Positions 27,236-36,359 are shown, numbered from the stretch's first letter. The stretch: 42,922 bases of DNA from an uncultured Pelagibacteraceae bacterium (GCA_902616165.1 CACMRS010000003.1:1-42922); one strand, 5' to 3'. Numbers and translations are program-made. The notes: generated by a model from the letters alone, not told the origin.

Positions 27236-27311
27236 TAAATAAAAATTATCTTATTAATTGAATTTGACCATTTTATATACATATTAATCCAAAATTAGCA
27301 AATGGAAGAAT
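27236..27311. promoter_or_regulatory. Divergent promoter region icd / psd
   Basis: This 76-base A+T-rich gap must hold promoters for icd (minus) and for the long plus-strand gene run beginning with psd. TTGAAT (27255-27260) followed by TATTAA about 18 bases later is a possible psd promoter. GGAAG precedes the psd ATG by a few bases. I see no operator-like symmetry. Confidence 0.4.
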
Positions 27312-27959
27312 ATGTTTAGTAAGATATTTCCAAAGATTCACACTGAAGGATACAAGTTTATAGTTATAGCTGTATTCATAACTATCATTTTTTTAATTAT
27401 TAATAATTTTTTAGGATTAATAGGAATTTTACTAACTGTCTGGGTTTATTATTTTTTTAGAGATCCAGATAGAACAATTATAGGAGATGATAGTTATCTT
27501 GTAAGTCCTGCTGATGGAGAAGTAATTAAAGTTGAAGAAGTAAATGGTCCTAAAGAGCTTGGACTAGAAAATAAAAAATTTAAAAAAATAAGTATTTTTA
27601 TGAATGTCTTTGACTGTCATGTAAATAGAACACCGTGCTCAGGTATTATTAAAGATATTTTATATAAACCAGGAAAATTTTTAAATGCTTCTTTAGATAA
27701 AGCGAGTGAAGACAATGAGAGAAATTATTATAAAATTAAAGATAAGCATGGAAATGATATTGTAGTTGTTCAAATTGCTGGATTAGTTGCAAGAAGAATA
27801 GTTTGTGAAACAACCAAAAATCAAGAATTAAATCAAGGTGATAGAATTGGGATGATTAGATTTGGTAGTAGAGCAGATGTTTATTATGAAAATTATGAAC
27901 CTCTAGTTAAAGTTGGACAAACAGCAATTTCAGGAGAAACACTGCTGGCTAAAAATTAA
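27312..27959 (+). CDS. psd: Phosphatidylserine decarboxylase (short PSD-A type)
   Basis: The 215-residue proenzyme makes phosphatidylethanolamine. Two membrane-associated N-terminal helices (residues 12-50) precede FFRDPDRTI, VSPADGEVIKVEE and NVFDCHVNRTPCSG. The self-cleavage site is G-S in MIRFGSRADVYYE near residue 184; the serine becomes the pyruvoyl group. The length fits the short class found in alphaproteobacteria rather than the 320-residue E. coli type. The following pssA makes its substrate, and the pair is a common operon. Confidence 0.95.
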   Translation: MFSKIFPKIHTEGYKFIVIAVFITIIFLIINNFLGLIGILLTVWVYYFFRDPDRTIIGDDSYLVSPADGEVIKVEEVNGPKELGLENKKFKKISIFMNVFDCHVNRTPCSGIIKDILYKPGKFLNASLDKASEDNERNYYKIKDKHGNDIVVVQIAGLVARRIVCETTKNQELNQGDRIGMIRFGSRADVYYENYEPLVKVGQTAISGETLLAKN

Positions 27960-27963
27960 TTTT

Positions 27964-28773
27964 ATGGAACAGCCAAAAAACAATTTAAAAATTGTTACTG
28001 ATAAAAAAACTAATGCAAGAGTGATTTTACCTAACATGCTAACTCTAATTGGGGTTTGTATAGGTTTATCATCAATTAGGTTTGCATTGGATGGAAAATT
28101 TGAATTTGCAATTATAGCAATTATGTTTGCTGCTCTCATTGATGGATTAGATGGAAGAATAGCAAGATTAATCAAAGGTACATCAAAAGTTGGTAAAGAG
28201 CTAGACTCTCTTACAGATATGATAAGTTTTGGAGTAGCTCCAGCATTTATTATGTATTTCTGGAAACTAAATACGCTAGGAAGATTTGGATGGTTGTTAT
28301 GTTTAATATATGTGATTTGTGTTGCATTACGTTTAGCTCGTTTTAACGTAAATACAGGTCAAGCACCTTCTTGGAGGGATAATTTTTTTGAAGGCGTTCC
28401 ATCTCCAGCAGGAGGTATCTTAGTGCTTACCCCATTAATTTTTAGTCTTACTAGCTTTGATTTTATAAAAATAAATTATAATATTGTTGTTCCAGTTTTC
28501 TTTATTGCAACATCTTTATTACTGATCAGTAAATTTCCAAGCTATTCATTTAAAAAAATTGTAATTCAAAGAAAAGTAACTATTTTCCTATTGTTTGGCA
28601 TAGTCTTATTTTTTGGATTACTTCTTATATACCCATTTAACGTTATATCTATTAGTGCAATTATATATTTGGGTATGCTTCCAATAAGTTTTTTTCATTA
28701 TCAAAAGTTGAAAAAACAAAACGAAGATCAAAACTTTAAAGATGTTGAAGACGATCTTGAAGATATTCTCTAA
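27964..28773 (+). CDS. pssA: CDP-diacylglycerol-serine O-phosphatidyltransferase
   Basis: The 269-residue integral membrane enzyme joins CDP-diacylglycerol and serine to give phosphatidylserine. The CDP-alcohol phosphatidyltransferase motif D-G-x2-A-R-x8-G-x3-D-x3-D is intact from DGRIAR to SLTDMISFG (around residues 60-85), and about eight hydrophobic helices follow. I start at ATG 27964, four bases after psd; a longer frame from 27913 only translates psd out of frame. The C-terminus is an acidic tail (FKDVEDDLEDIL). It overlaps the next gene by one base. Confidence 0.96.
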   Translation: MEQPKNNLKIVTDKKTNARVILPNMLTLIGVCIGLSSIRFALDGKFEFAIIAIMFAALIDGLDGRIARLIKGTSKVGKELDSLTDMISFGVAPAFIMYFWKLNTLGRFGWLLCLIYVICVALRLARFNVNTGQAPSWRDNFFEGVPSPAGGILVLTPLIFSLTSFDFIKINYNIVVPVFFIATSLLLISKFPSYSFKKIVIQRKVTIFLLFGIVLFFGLLLIYPFNVISISAIIYLGMLPISFFHYQKLKKQNEDQNFKDVEDDLEDIL

Positions 28774-29672
28774 TGAAAGAAAATGTCATTATATCTTTAG
28801 CAGACTCTAATTATTATGAGTTATTAAATGAATTAGTTGATTCTATCAAACGTTTTAAAGAAAGTGACAATACTGCAATCTGTATTTTAGATGCTGGTTT
28901 ATCAGATGAACAAAAAAAACAACTTTCACAAAAAGTTGACGAAATAAAACTTGCCGATTGGGATATAGAGGTACCTGAATTTAAAGTTAAAGGAAAAGAA
29001 TGGCTTAAAAGTCAAGTTTCAAGAGCCTTTTTACCAAAATATTTTACTGGTTATAAGAAATATTTATGGATAGATGCAGATGCATGGGTTAATTCATGGA
29101 GTGCAATTGAGCTATACTTTAAAGGATGTCAAAATAATAAACTATCTATTGCCACCTCAGCAGATAGAGCTTACGGGAGAGTTTTAAGAGCTGAATGGGT
29201 TTTTGGAAGTTTTGCCAGAGTTAAGTCGCAGAATTATAAACATGCAAAATCCTCAGGTTTCTCAGAAAAAATAGCAAGAGAAGTTGCTTTAAAACCTCAT
29301 CTAAATATTGGAGTATTTGCTTTAGAAGCAAATGCATCACATTGGGAAGTTTGGCAAAAAAATTTAAGAGCAGCATTAAAATCTGGGAAAATTTGGGGCT
29401 CAGAACAAATAGCAATGAATATTACAATTTATCATGACGGATTAAATGTCGAGATATTACCAGCTTATTGTAATTGGACATTAATAGAGGCATTAAAATT
29501 TGACAAAGAAAAAAATACATTAGTTGAACCTTATCTTCCAAATCATCAAATAGGCATCGTACATTTTGCAGGAAAAAATAACGATCTCATCAGAAATGAT
29601 AAAAATTTTATTTCAAAAATAAGAGCTACCGATGGAAGTTTAGTTGAAATGAAACTTAGGTTTAATAATTAA
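28773..29672 (+). CDS. Predicted GT-A-fold glycosyltransferase-like protein
   Basis: The 299-residue cytoplasmic protein begins with a Rossmann-like NVIISLADSNYYELLNELVDSIKRF, and YKKYLWIDADAWV near residues 90-102 provides a D-x-D metal and nucleotide-sugar motif. HLNIGVFALEANASHWEVW and GSEQIAMNI also recall GT8-like enzymes, and IGIVHFAGKNND near the end resembles their closing HxxG-K region. I cannot name the donor or acceptor. It is coupled to pssA (TAATG overlap), so a role in modifying lipids or the cell surface is a reasonable guess. Family confidence is moderate. Confidence 0.65.
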   Translation: MKENVIISLADSNYYELLNELVDSIKRFKESDNTAICILDAGLSDEQKKQLSQKVDEIKLADWDIEVPEFKVKGKEWLKSQVSRAFLPKYFTGYKKYLWIDADAWVNSWSAIELYFKGCQNNKLSIATSADRAYGRVLRAEWVFGSFARVKSQNYKHAKSSGFSEKIAREVALKPHLNIGVFALEANASHWEVWQKNLRAALKSGKIWGSEQIAMNITIYHDGLNVEILPAYCNWTLIEALKFDKEKNTLVEPYLPNHQIGIVHFAGKNNDLIRNDKNFISKIRATDGSLVEMKLRFNN

Positions 29673-30284
29673 TTGAAAAAAAATAAAATTTCAAAAAACT
29701 GGGTAAATAGACAAAGAAGAGACATTTATGTTAGACAATCTAGGGTAGATGGTTACAGAGCTAGATCAGCTTATAAATTAATTGAAATTGATGAAAAATT
29801 TAAAATTTTTAAAGGTGGACTATCAGTAATTGATATTGGGGCTGCACCAGGAAGCTGGTCGCAATATGCTCTTAAAGCAGCTAAAAGTGGCAAATTGATA
29901 TCTGTTGATTTAAAAAAAATGGAGCCCATAGGCAACAGTGTTCAAATTCAAGGAGATTTTACAGAAGAAAAAACTCAAGAAGAAATTAAAAAAAATATAA
30001 ATGGTAAAGTCGACGTGGTGATGTCAGATATGGCTGTAGACACAACAGGTATTAAAAATATAGACTCCATACAAACTGGAGAACTATGTAAAGAGGCGAT
30101 GTTTTTTGCTAAAGACTTAATGAAAGACAATGGATATTTTATTTCCAAAATATTTATGGGTGGTACATTTAACGAAATCGTCGCAGAGGGAAAAAAATAT
30201 TTTAAAGAAGTTAAGGTTTTTAAACCAAAATCTAGTAGAAAAGATTCAAAAGAAAGTTTTATAATTTGTAGAAAAATTCGATAG
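29673..30284 (+). CDS. rlmE: 23S rRNA 2'-O-methyltransferase RlmE (FtsJ)
   Basis: The 203-residue SAM-dependent enzyme methylates the ribose of U2552 (E. coli numbering) in the ribosomal A-loop. YRARSAYKLIEIDEKF carries the first catalytic Lys, VIDIGAAPGSWSQYAL is the SAM motif, DMAVDTTG has the catalytic Asp, SKIFMGG the second Lys and SKESFIIC the Glu. The start is TTG at 29673, immediately after the preceding TAA, with no ATG available near. An unusual start codon may keep expression low. Confidence 0.95.
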   Translation: MKKNKISKNWVNRQRRDIYVRQSRVDGYRARSAYKLIEIDEKFKIFKGGLSVIDIGAAPGSWSQYALKAAKSGKLISVDLKKMEPIGNSVQIQGDFTEEKTQEEIKKNINGKVDVVMSDMAVDTTGIKNIDSIQTGELCKEAMFFAKDLMKDNGYFISKIFMGGTFNEIVAEGKKYFKEVKVFKPKSSRKDSKESFIICRKIR

Positions 30285-30321
30285 AGACTTTTAATTTAAA
30301 AGGAATCGTATATAAAAGATT

Positions 30322-31398
30322 ATGGTTCCCATAAAAGAAGCACTTACCTTTGATGACGTTACTTTAGCTCCAAAGTATTCAGAAATATTACCTTCTGATG
30401 CAGACACAAGTGTGTCTTTAACAAAGAATTTACATCTTAAAATTCCACTTTTATCCTCTGCAATGGATACAGTTACAGAGAGCAGAATGGCAATAGCTAT
30501 AGCAAAAGCAGGAGGCATTGGGGTAATTCATAGAAACCTTGACATAAAAAAACAATTATTAGAGATAAAAAAAGTAAAAAAACAAAAACTAATTGTTGGA
30601 GCAGCTATAGGTGCAGCACCAAGTGAATTTATTAGAGCCAAAGAAATAATTAAAGAAGGTGTAGATTTAATCGTAGTAGACACAGCACACGGTCATACAA
30701 AGAAAGTTGCTGAAATAATCAAATATATAAAAAGAATAAAGACTAAAAAAATTGCTTTATGCGCTGGAAATATTGCTACACCTGAAGCTGCAAAATTCTT
30801 AATAAATTTAGGGGTAGATATAATCAAAATTGGTATAGGACCAGGTTCTATTTGTACAACTAGATTAGTTGCTGGGATAGGAGTTCCTCAATTAAGTGCA
30901 ATTTTGAATGTAAGAAGTGGTTTAAAGAATAAAAATGTAAAAATAATTTCAGATGGTGGAATAAAATATTCTGGTGATTTAGCAAAAGCTTTTGCTGCAG
31001 GAGCTGATGCTGTAATGATCGGATCGTTATTTGCAGGCACAAATGAAACCCCAGGGAAATTAATTAAAAAAAATGGACAGCTTTTCAAAAGTTTTAGAGG
31101 AATGGGGTCTGTTGGAGCTATGAATAAAGGGTCAGCTGATAGATACTTTCAAAAAAAACAAAAAGACTCTTCAAAATATGTACCTGAGGGTGTTGAAGGT
31201 TTTGTAAAATATAAAGGAGATGTGGGGAGTATTATTTATAAATTAATTGGTGGATTAAAATCTTCCATGGGTTATCTTGGATCAAAAACAATCATTAAAT
31301 TAAGAAATAAACCACAATTTGTGAAAATTACAAAAGCTGGATTTTACGAAAGTATGGTTCATAATGTAGATGTGGTAAAAAAAGATAGTAAATATTAA
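30322..31398 (+). CDS. guaB: IMP dehydrogenase lacking the CBS (Bateman) domain
   Basis: The 358-residue enzyme oxidises IMP to XMP, the committed step to [22 protein letters not shown] opens the barrel. [18 protein letters not shown] contains the catalytic cysteine, [10 protein letters not shown] binds phosphate, GSADRYFQ holds the Arg-Tyr pair of the flap, and [13 protein letters not shown] follows. Normal IMPDHs are about 485 residues; the missing ~120 are exactly the two CBS repeats, since [20 protein letters not shown] runs straight into [10 protein letters not shown]. Catalysis should persist but nucleotide control through the Bateman domain would be lost. It is the first purine gene before a TPR gene and guaA. 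Confidence 0.95.
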   Translation: MVPIKEALTFDDVTLAPKYSEILPSDADTSVSLTKNLHLKIPLLSSAMDTVTESRMAIAIAKAGGIGVIHRNLDIKKQLLEIKKVKKQKLIVGAAIGAAPSEFIRAKEIIKEGVDLIVVDTAHGHTKKVAEIIKYIKRIKTKKIALCAGNIATPEAAKFLINLGVDIIKIGIGPGSICTTRLVAGIGVPQLSAILNVRSGLKNKNVKIISDGGIKYSGDLAKAFAAGADAVMIGSLFAGTNETPGKLIKKNGQLFKSFRGMGSVGAMNKGSADRYFQKKQKDSSKYVPEGVEGFVKYKGDVGSIIYKLIGGLKSSMGYLGSKTIIKLRNKPQFVKITKAGFYESMVHNVDVVKKDSKY

Positions 31399-31838
31399 TG
31401 AGCAAATTTATCAAATTAATAGGATTAATACTTTTAACAGTTTCTTTTAATAGCGCATCTTATAGTAAAGAAAATTTTTTTAATGAAGCTTTAGAATTGT
31501 TTAAAAAAGAAAAATATGAAGATGCACGTTTTTTATTTGAGAGAAATATAGTTTTTAATCCAAAAGATGCAAAATCATATTTATATTTAGCTAAAATTTA
31601 TAACCAAGAAGAAAATCAAAGAAAAGAAAAATACAATTTGGAAACAACACTTTTAATCGAGCCTGACAACGAGGAAGCTTTATTAATGTTAATGAAAATT
31701 GCTTTAGAAAAATCTAATTATGAAAAAGTTAAAGATCTTTCAGAAAAGTTTGTGAAAGTTTGTAAAAATTTATGTGATGAAAACAAAGATATTCAAGAGT
31801 CATTAAAAAATATTGAACCTGAAAATAATGAGTCTTGA
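31398..31838 (+). CDS. TPR-repeat exported protein
   Basis: The 146-residue protein has a signal peptide ([17 protein letters not shown]) followed by about two and a half TPR units: [23 protein letters not shown], then [18 protein letters not shown] and [18 protein letters not shown]. It is periplasmic or membrane-anchored and probably a protein-protein adaptor. Its ATG overlaps the guaB stop, and its end overlaps guaA. The function is unknown; its conserved place between guaB and guaA is noted only as context. Confidence 0.8.
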   Translation: MSKFIKLIGLILLTVSFNSASYSKENFFNEALELFKKEKYEDARFLFERNIVFNPKDAKSYLYLAKIYNQEENQRKEKYNLETTLLIEPDNEEALLMLMKIALEKSNYEKVKDLSEKFVKVCKNLCDENKDIQESLKNIEPENNES

Positions 31839-33234
31839 TCAAAATCTAAAGAAAATCTTAATAATAGATTTTGGTTCACAATTTACTCAATTAATTGCAA
31901 GAAGAGTAAGAGAATTAGGTGTGTTTTCAGAAATAGTTAGTCACAAGAAAATAAAATTAAAAGACATAAATAACAGTATTAAAGGAATGGTATTATCTGG
32001 TGGTCCATTAAACGTTTATCAAATAAACAAGTACTCATTTGATAAAAAAATTCTACAACTTGGTCTACCAGTTCTTGGAATATGTTTTGGGCATCAAATT
32101 TTATCAAAACTTAATGGTGGAAGAGTAAAACAATCTAAACATAGAGAATTTGGCCTAGCTAATGTTTATAAAAAAAATAATAGTCTTTTGACAACTAATT
32201 TTTTTGGAAATAAAAAATCCAAACAAGTTTGGATGAGCCATGCTGACCAAGTTTCAAAACTTCCTAAGAATTTTAAAGTTGTTGCATCAAGCACTAATTC
32301 AAAATTTGCAATTGTTGAAAATAAAATTAAAAAATATTATGGAGTGCAATTCCATCCTGAAGTAACCCATACTCAGAATGGAAAAAAATTAATAAGTAAT
32401 TTTATATTTTTAATTTGTAAAATTAAAAAAAATTGGTCCTCTAAGGATCAAAAAAATCAGCTTATTAAAGATGTTAGAACAAAAGTTGAAAATAACAAAG
32501 TTATTTGTGCATTATCAGGAGGAGTGGATAGTAGTGTAGTTGCTCAGCTATTGAATAAAGCTATTGGTGCAGACCATGCTGGTTATATAAAAAGAATTTC
32601 ATCTTCGGTTGAGGCTTTGTCGGGAAAAAAAGATAAATTGATCTGCAAAATTAGTCAGCTTGTTAAACTCATTAAAGATAACAAACCATTTAAAATGTCT
32701 AAAAGAAAAGGTGATTATATAACAGTTGATGATTTAATTAAAGAAGTAGGAAAAGATGCAACTAGATTTATTATGCTTAACAGAAGTAGTGATGTTGAAT
32801 TAGATTTTGATTTTGATGCTGTTAAAGAAAAATCAAAAGATAATCCATTGTATTACGTTCAATATTGTTATGCTAGAATTTCATCTGTCTTTAGACATAT
32901 TGGCAAAGATTTAAATTCAAATATTAAATTAGATGATTTTAGTTTTGAATACTCAAATGATGAGATCAAAATTTTAAAAAAGATTTCAGAATGGCCAAAA
33001 TGTATCGATGCAGCTAGTTCAAAATTAGAACCACATAGAATACCTGTTTATTTATATGATCTTGCTTCAGAATTTCACTCTTATTGGAATCTTGGTAAAC
33101 AAAACCCAGAAAAAAGATTTATTAATGATCAAAAAACAGTTTCACCAGATAAATTAATTTTTTTAAAAGCAATATCTAACGTTGTAAAATCTGGGATGAA
33201 TATAGTTGGTGTAGATACACCAGATAAAATGTAA
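31828..33234 (+). CDS. Chimeric frame: GuaA N-terminal half fused to ArgS C-terminal half
   Basis: The frame encodes 468 residues. Residues 1-247 are GMP synthetase: the class I amidotransferase with C86 (GICFGHQ), H176 and E178 ([11 protein letters not shown]), then the ATP-pyrophosphatase start with P-loop SGGVDSS at 230-236. From residue 248 the chain is arginyl-tRNA synthetase: [24 protein letters not shown] with KMSK at 289-292, then the DALR anticodon-binding domain to the canonical C-terminus GVDTPDKM. The remainder of GuaA and the HIGH-bearing half of ArgS are missing, about 1.9 kb by usual lengths. Neither activity can be complete. I start at 31828 (GuaA-like), not 31813. It may be a deletion or an assembly chimera. 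Confidence 0.93.
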   Translation: MSLDQNLKKILIIDFGSQFTQLIARRVRELGVFSEIVSHKKIKLKDINNSIKGMVLSGGPLNVYQINKYSFDKKILQLGLPVLGICFGHQILSKLNGGRVKQSKHREFGLANVYKKNNSLLTTNFFGNKKSKQVWMSHADQVSKLPKNFKVVASSTNSKFAIVENKIKKYYGVQFHPEVTHTQNGKKLISNFIFLICKIKKNWSSKDQKNQLIKDVRTKVENNKVICALSGGVDSSVVAQLLNKAIGADHAGYIKRISSSVEALSGKKDKLICKISQLVKLIKDNKPFKMSKRKGDYITVDDLIKEVGKDATRFIMLNRSSDVELDFDFDAVKEKSKDNPLYYVQYCYARISSVFRHIGKDLNSNIKLDDFSFEYSNDEIKILKKISEWPKCIDAASSKLEPHRIPVYLYDLASEFHSYWNLGKQNPEKRFINDQKTVSPDKLIFLKAISNVVKSGMNIVGVDTPDKM

Positions 33235-33494
33235 TGTTAAAAGAAATTAAGTATTTAATCTTTATTCTTGTAATTGCTTTATTTATTTTTTTAACTGGTA
33301 GATATTATTTTTCAGATGAAAATAAGAAGAAATCATACAGATCTTATAAAAATAATGATGAAAAAATTAAATTATATTCAAAAAATCTACCTGTTTTGGA
33401 AAACGACACACAAAATGTAATAGAATACGTTAAGCAAACAAACAAAAAAAAGAAAAAAAAGTTTAATTTTTGGAAACTTTTAGAGAATGATTAA
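33234..33494 (+). CDS. Small single-pass membrane protein (86 aa)
   Basis: The 86-residue protein has one N-terminal membrane helix (about residues 5-24, YLIFILVIALFIFLTGRYYF), then a hydrophilic Lys/Asn-rich region ending KKKKKKFNFWKLL. It occupies the slot between argS and nagZ, where many alphaproteobacteria have a SPOR-domain cell-division protein; no SPOR domain is visible here, so it may be a reduced relative. It overlaps argS and nagZ by a few bases on each side, which supports it as a real gene. The function is unknown. Confidence 0.7.
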   Translation: MLKEIKYLIFILVIALFIFLTGRYYFSDENKKKSYRSYKNNDEKIKLYSKNLPVLENDTQNVIEYVKQTNKKKKKKFNFWKLLEND

Positions 33495-34437
33495 GAATAG
33501 AAGAGCTTTTATTGTTGGTTTAAAATCGTCAACATTATCAAACAAAGAAATAACCTTTTTAAAGAAATATAAACCCTGGGGTGTTATTTTATTTTCAAGA
33601 AACATAAGTTCAATTGAACAAACTAAAAAATTAACTGATAAAATAAAAAAGATATTTAAAGACAAGAAATACCCAATATTAATTGATCAAGAAGGTGGAA
33701 GAGTAAATCGATTAAGTAAAATTATCTCATTTAATAATTTGACTTCTGAATATTTTGGTAATTTATTTAAAAAAGATAAGAAAAAATTTAATATTATTTA
33801 CAAATTATTTATCGATAAAACTTCATATTTGCTTAAATCAATCGGCGTTAATATAAATACTGTTCCTGTTTTAGATCTTCGAGTTAAAGGAGCTAGCAAC
33901 ATTATTGGTGATAGGTCTTTTTCAAAAAATAAAAAAAATATCTCTAAAATTGGAGATATTTGTATTAATTATTTTCATCAAAATTCCATTGGTACTGTAA
34001 TGAAACACATACCAGGACATGGATTAGCTAAGGTAGATAGTCATAAATTTACTCCAATGGTTACAAAAAAATTAAATTATTTGAATAAAAATGATTTTTT
34101 TCCTTTTAAGAAAAAACAAATTTATTTTGCAATGACAGCGCATGTAATATATCGAAGTATTGATAAGTTAAATACAGCTACACATTCTAAAAAAATTATA
34201 AATTTAATTAGAAATAAAATTGGTTTTAAAAACATTTTAATTTCTGATGATTTATCAATGAAAAGTTTAAAAGATGATTTAAAAACTAATACGATTAAAA
34301 CATTTAGCGCAGGTTGTAATCTTGCTCTTCATTGTAATGGTAAATTGTCTGAAATGAAGGTAGTTGGTGATAATTCACCTAAGGTTAGTAATTTTATTAT
34401 AAAAAAAACATCACTATTTTATAAAATTTTAAGTTAA
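33487..34437 (+). CDS. nagZ: Beta-N-acetylhexosaminidase NagZ (GH3)
   Basis: The 316-residue cytoplasmic GH3 enzyme removes GlcNAc from anhydro-muropeptides during peptidoglycan recycling. PWGVILFSRNI, LIDQEGGRVNRL, VPVLDLRVKGASNIIGDRSF and the catalytic KHIPGHG loop with its His (about residue 178) are present. The nucleophile Asp lies in ILISDDLSMKSL (about residue 258). There is no signal peptide, as expected. It sits in the conserved order ahead of scpA. Confidence 0.95.
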   Translation: MIKNRRAFIVGLKSSTLSNKEITFLKKYKPWGVILFSRNISSIEQTKKLTDKIKKIFKDKKYPILIDQEGGRVNRLSKIISFNNLTSEYFGNLFKKDKKKFNIIYKLFIDKTSYLLKSIGVNINTVPVLDLRVKGASNIIGDRSFSKNKKNISKIGDICINYFHQNSIGTVMKHIPGHGLAKVDSHKFTPMVTKKLNYLNKNDFFPFKKKQIYFAMTAHVIYRSIDKLNTATHSKKIINLIRNKIGFKNILISDDLSMKSLKDDLKTNTIKTFSAGCNLALHCNGKLSEMKVVGDNSPKVSNFIIKKTSLFYKILS

Positions 34438-34446
34438 TATCTCAGC

Positions 34447-35190
34447 ATGACTATTTCCGATTCTGCATTATTTAATGTTGATATAAACAACTATAATGGT
34501 CCTTTAGATGTACTTTTAGATTTAGCAAAAGCTCAAAAGGTAGATCTTGAAGAGATATCAATTACAAAATTAGCAGATCAGTTTCACGATTACATTACAA
34601 AAGAAAAAGATTTAAATTTAGAAATTGCTTCTGAGTATTTATTGATGGCAACATGGTTAGCATATTTGAAATCCAAATTATTACTTCCAGGAACTCCAGA
34701 AGAAGAATTTAAAGTTCAAGAAGTTGCTGAAAAATTAAAATTACAACTTAAAAAATTAGAATTAATAAGATTGCTTTCTGAACAAATGTTAAAAAGAAAA
34801 AGATTAGGAAGAGAAATTAGATCAAGAGGAATGAAGGGAAATATAAGATCTATTTATAGTACTGAGTATAATTTAAGTTTATTTGAGCTTCTTAAGTCAT
34901 ATTCAACAATTATTATGACTAAAGACTTTCAAAAAATGAATATTCCCAAATTACCAGTATTTACTGCTGAAGATGGAATTAAAACAATAAGAGAGTTTTT
35001 TGGTAAATTAATCGAGTGGAAAAAATTAGATGATTTAATTCCTAAAAATTTTAAAAGTAACTCAAAATATAAACGTACTGGTAAAGCAGGAATATTTGCT
35101 GGTTCTTTAGAATTGGTTAAAGAGGGAAATCTGACCATGAAACAGGATAAGTTGTTTGATGATATTTATGTTAAGGAAAATAATGATTAA
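34447..35190 (+). CDS. scpA: Segregation and condensation protein A
   Basis: The 247-residue kleisin bridges the SMC heads in the SMC-ScpAB condensin. YNGPLDVLLDLAKAQKVDL at residues 11-30 and EYLLMATWLAYLKSKLLLP are the standard N-terminal block; the C-terminal winged-helix region (GIFAGSLELVKEGNLTMKQ) ends the chain. It overlaps scpB by eight bases when the latter starts at 35183. The SMC gene is not in the window. Confidence 0.95.
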   Translation: MTISDSALFNVDINNYNGPLDVLLDLAKAQKVDLEEISITKLADQFHDYITKEKDLNLEIASEYLLMATWLAYLKSKLLLPGTPEEEFKVQEVAEKLKLQLKKLELIRLLSEQMLKRKRLGREIRSRGMKGNIRSIYSTEYNLSLFELLKSYSTIIMTKDFQKMNIPKLPVFTAEDGIKTIREFFGKLIEWKKLDDLIPKNFKSNSKYKRTGKAGIFAGSLELVKEGNLTMKQDKLFDDIYVKENND

Positions 35191-35884
35191 AAAACAAAAA
35201 ATTCCAAAAGATAATATTGTTAAATTTCCATCTAAGTTATCTGATTTAGAAAAAGAAATTGAAGCAGTTATTTTTGCTGCTGCTGAACCATTAGATGTTG
35301 ATACAATTGAAAGTAAAGTTACTAAAAAAGGTAGCGTCTCAAAATCATTAGAAAAATTGCAGCAAGAATACTCTAAACGTGGAATTAATTTGGTTTGTAT
35401 AAAAGAAAAGTGGTCTTTTAGAACTTCTCCTAACTTGTCAAACATCATGTCACAAGAAAGAACGGTTGAAAAAAAACTTTCTAGAGCTGCGGTGGAGACT
35501 TTGGCTATAATTGTATATCATCAGCCTGTTACTAGAGCAGAGATTGAAGAAATAAGAGGTGTTGCCTTTGGTACAAATACTCTTGAAATATTGATGGAGC
35601 TCAATTGGGTGAAGCCTGGTGGTCGTAAAGATGTACCAGGTAGACCAATCCAGTATGTTACTACCGATGAATTTTTAAGTCATTTCAATCTCCAAAAATT
35701 ATCTGATTTACCTACAATTGATGAATTAGGTGCTGCTGGATTAATTGACAGCTCTAGTGTCGATAATGCAATTTTTGGAACTGGTAAATTCTACAAAGAA
35801 AAACAAGAAGAAAAAAAAGAAGATATTTATTCCAATATCGATGAGATGCTAAACAGTACTCTTGATACAGACGAGAAAGATTAA
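35183..35884 (+). CDS. scpB: Segregation and condensation protein B
   Basis: The 233-residue protein has two winged helices: LEKEIEAVIFAAAEPLDVDTIE, then LSRAAVETLAIIVYHQPVTR followed by EIRGVAFGTNTLEILMELNWV and GRPIQYVTTDEFLSHF. ScpB dimers bind ScpA in the condensin complex. ATG 35183 fits best; the frame opens at 35156, but those nine extra codons lie within scpA. A Lys/Glu-rich tail follows the folded part. It is followed after 47 bases by tatA, which could contain a weak promoter. Confidence 0.95.
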   Translation: MIKKQKIPKDNIVKFPSKLSDLEKEIEAVIFAAAEPLDVDTIESKVTKKGSVSKSLEKLQQEYSKRGINLVCIKEKWSFRTSPNLSNIMSQERTVEKKLSRAAVETLAIIVYHQPVTRAEIEEIRGVAFGTNTLEILMELNWVKPGGRKDVPGRPIQYVTTDEFLSHFNLQKLSDLPTIDELGAAGLIDSSSVDNAIFGTGKFYKEKQEEKKEDIYSNIDEMLNSTLDTDEKD

Positions 35885-35931
35885 CAAAAAAGTAACTTTT
35901 AAATTAATCATAAAAAGGTTATAAGTTTTTT

Positions 35932-36132
35932 ATGAGCATAGGAATTTGGCAAATAGCAATCGTAGTTATATTAGTAGTCTTATTATTTGGACGAGGTAAA
36001 ATTTCTAGTCTAATGGGTGATGTAGCTAAGGGAATTAAAAGTTTCAAAAAAGGAATGGCTTCAGACGTTACTGAAGATACAGAGCCAAAAAATATTTCCG
36101 ACGAAAATAAAGACTCAGAAAACAAAGATTAA
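35932..36132 (+). CDS. tatA: Sec-independent translocase protein TatA
   Basis: The 66-residue protein has one membrane helix followed by an amphipathic helix: [25 protein letters not shown] contains the FGRGK hinge, then [14 protein letters not shown]. The acidic C-terminal tail is short. TatA oligomers form the pore for folded Tat substrates. It leads tatABC. Confidence 0.95.
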   Translation: MSIGIWQIAIVVILVVLLFGRGKISSLMGDVAKGIKSFKKGMASDVTEDTEPKNISDENKDSENKD

Positions 36133-36137
36133 ATCAC

Positions 36138-36359
36138 ATGCCTACTATTGGTTGGTTTGAGATTTTAATTGTTGTTGGTATTGCAATAGTTGTCCTTGGC
36201 CCAAAAGATTTTCCGATCATGTTAAAGAAAGCTGGTTCGTGGATAGGAACAGCTAAAAGATATGTAAGTAACATTCAAAATGAAGTTTCTAATTTAGAAA
36301 TTGATGAAGAAAAAATTGATAATGAAATAAAAAAAGAAACTAAAAAAGATGAGCAATGA
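36138..36359 (+). CDS. tatB: Sec-independent translocase protein TatB
   Basis: The 73-residue protein has the TatB pattern: IGWFEILIVVGIAIVVLGPKDFP, with the conserved Glu in the helix and LGPKDFP hinge, then an amphipathic helix. It is much shorter than E. coli TatB (171 residues), with almost no tail, in line with compact genomes. It overlaps tatC by eleven bases. Confidence 0.93.
   Translation: MPTIGWFEILIVVGIAIVVLGPKDFPIMLKKAGSWIGTAKRYVSNIQNEVSNLEIDEEKIDNEIKKETKKDEQ

Noticed and set aside
27913-27963. N-terminal extension of pssA into psd
   Set aside because: The first 17 codons translate the psd 3' end out of frame; ATG 27964 gives a normal protein.
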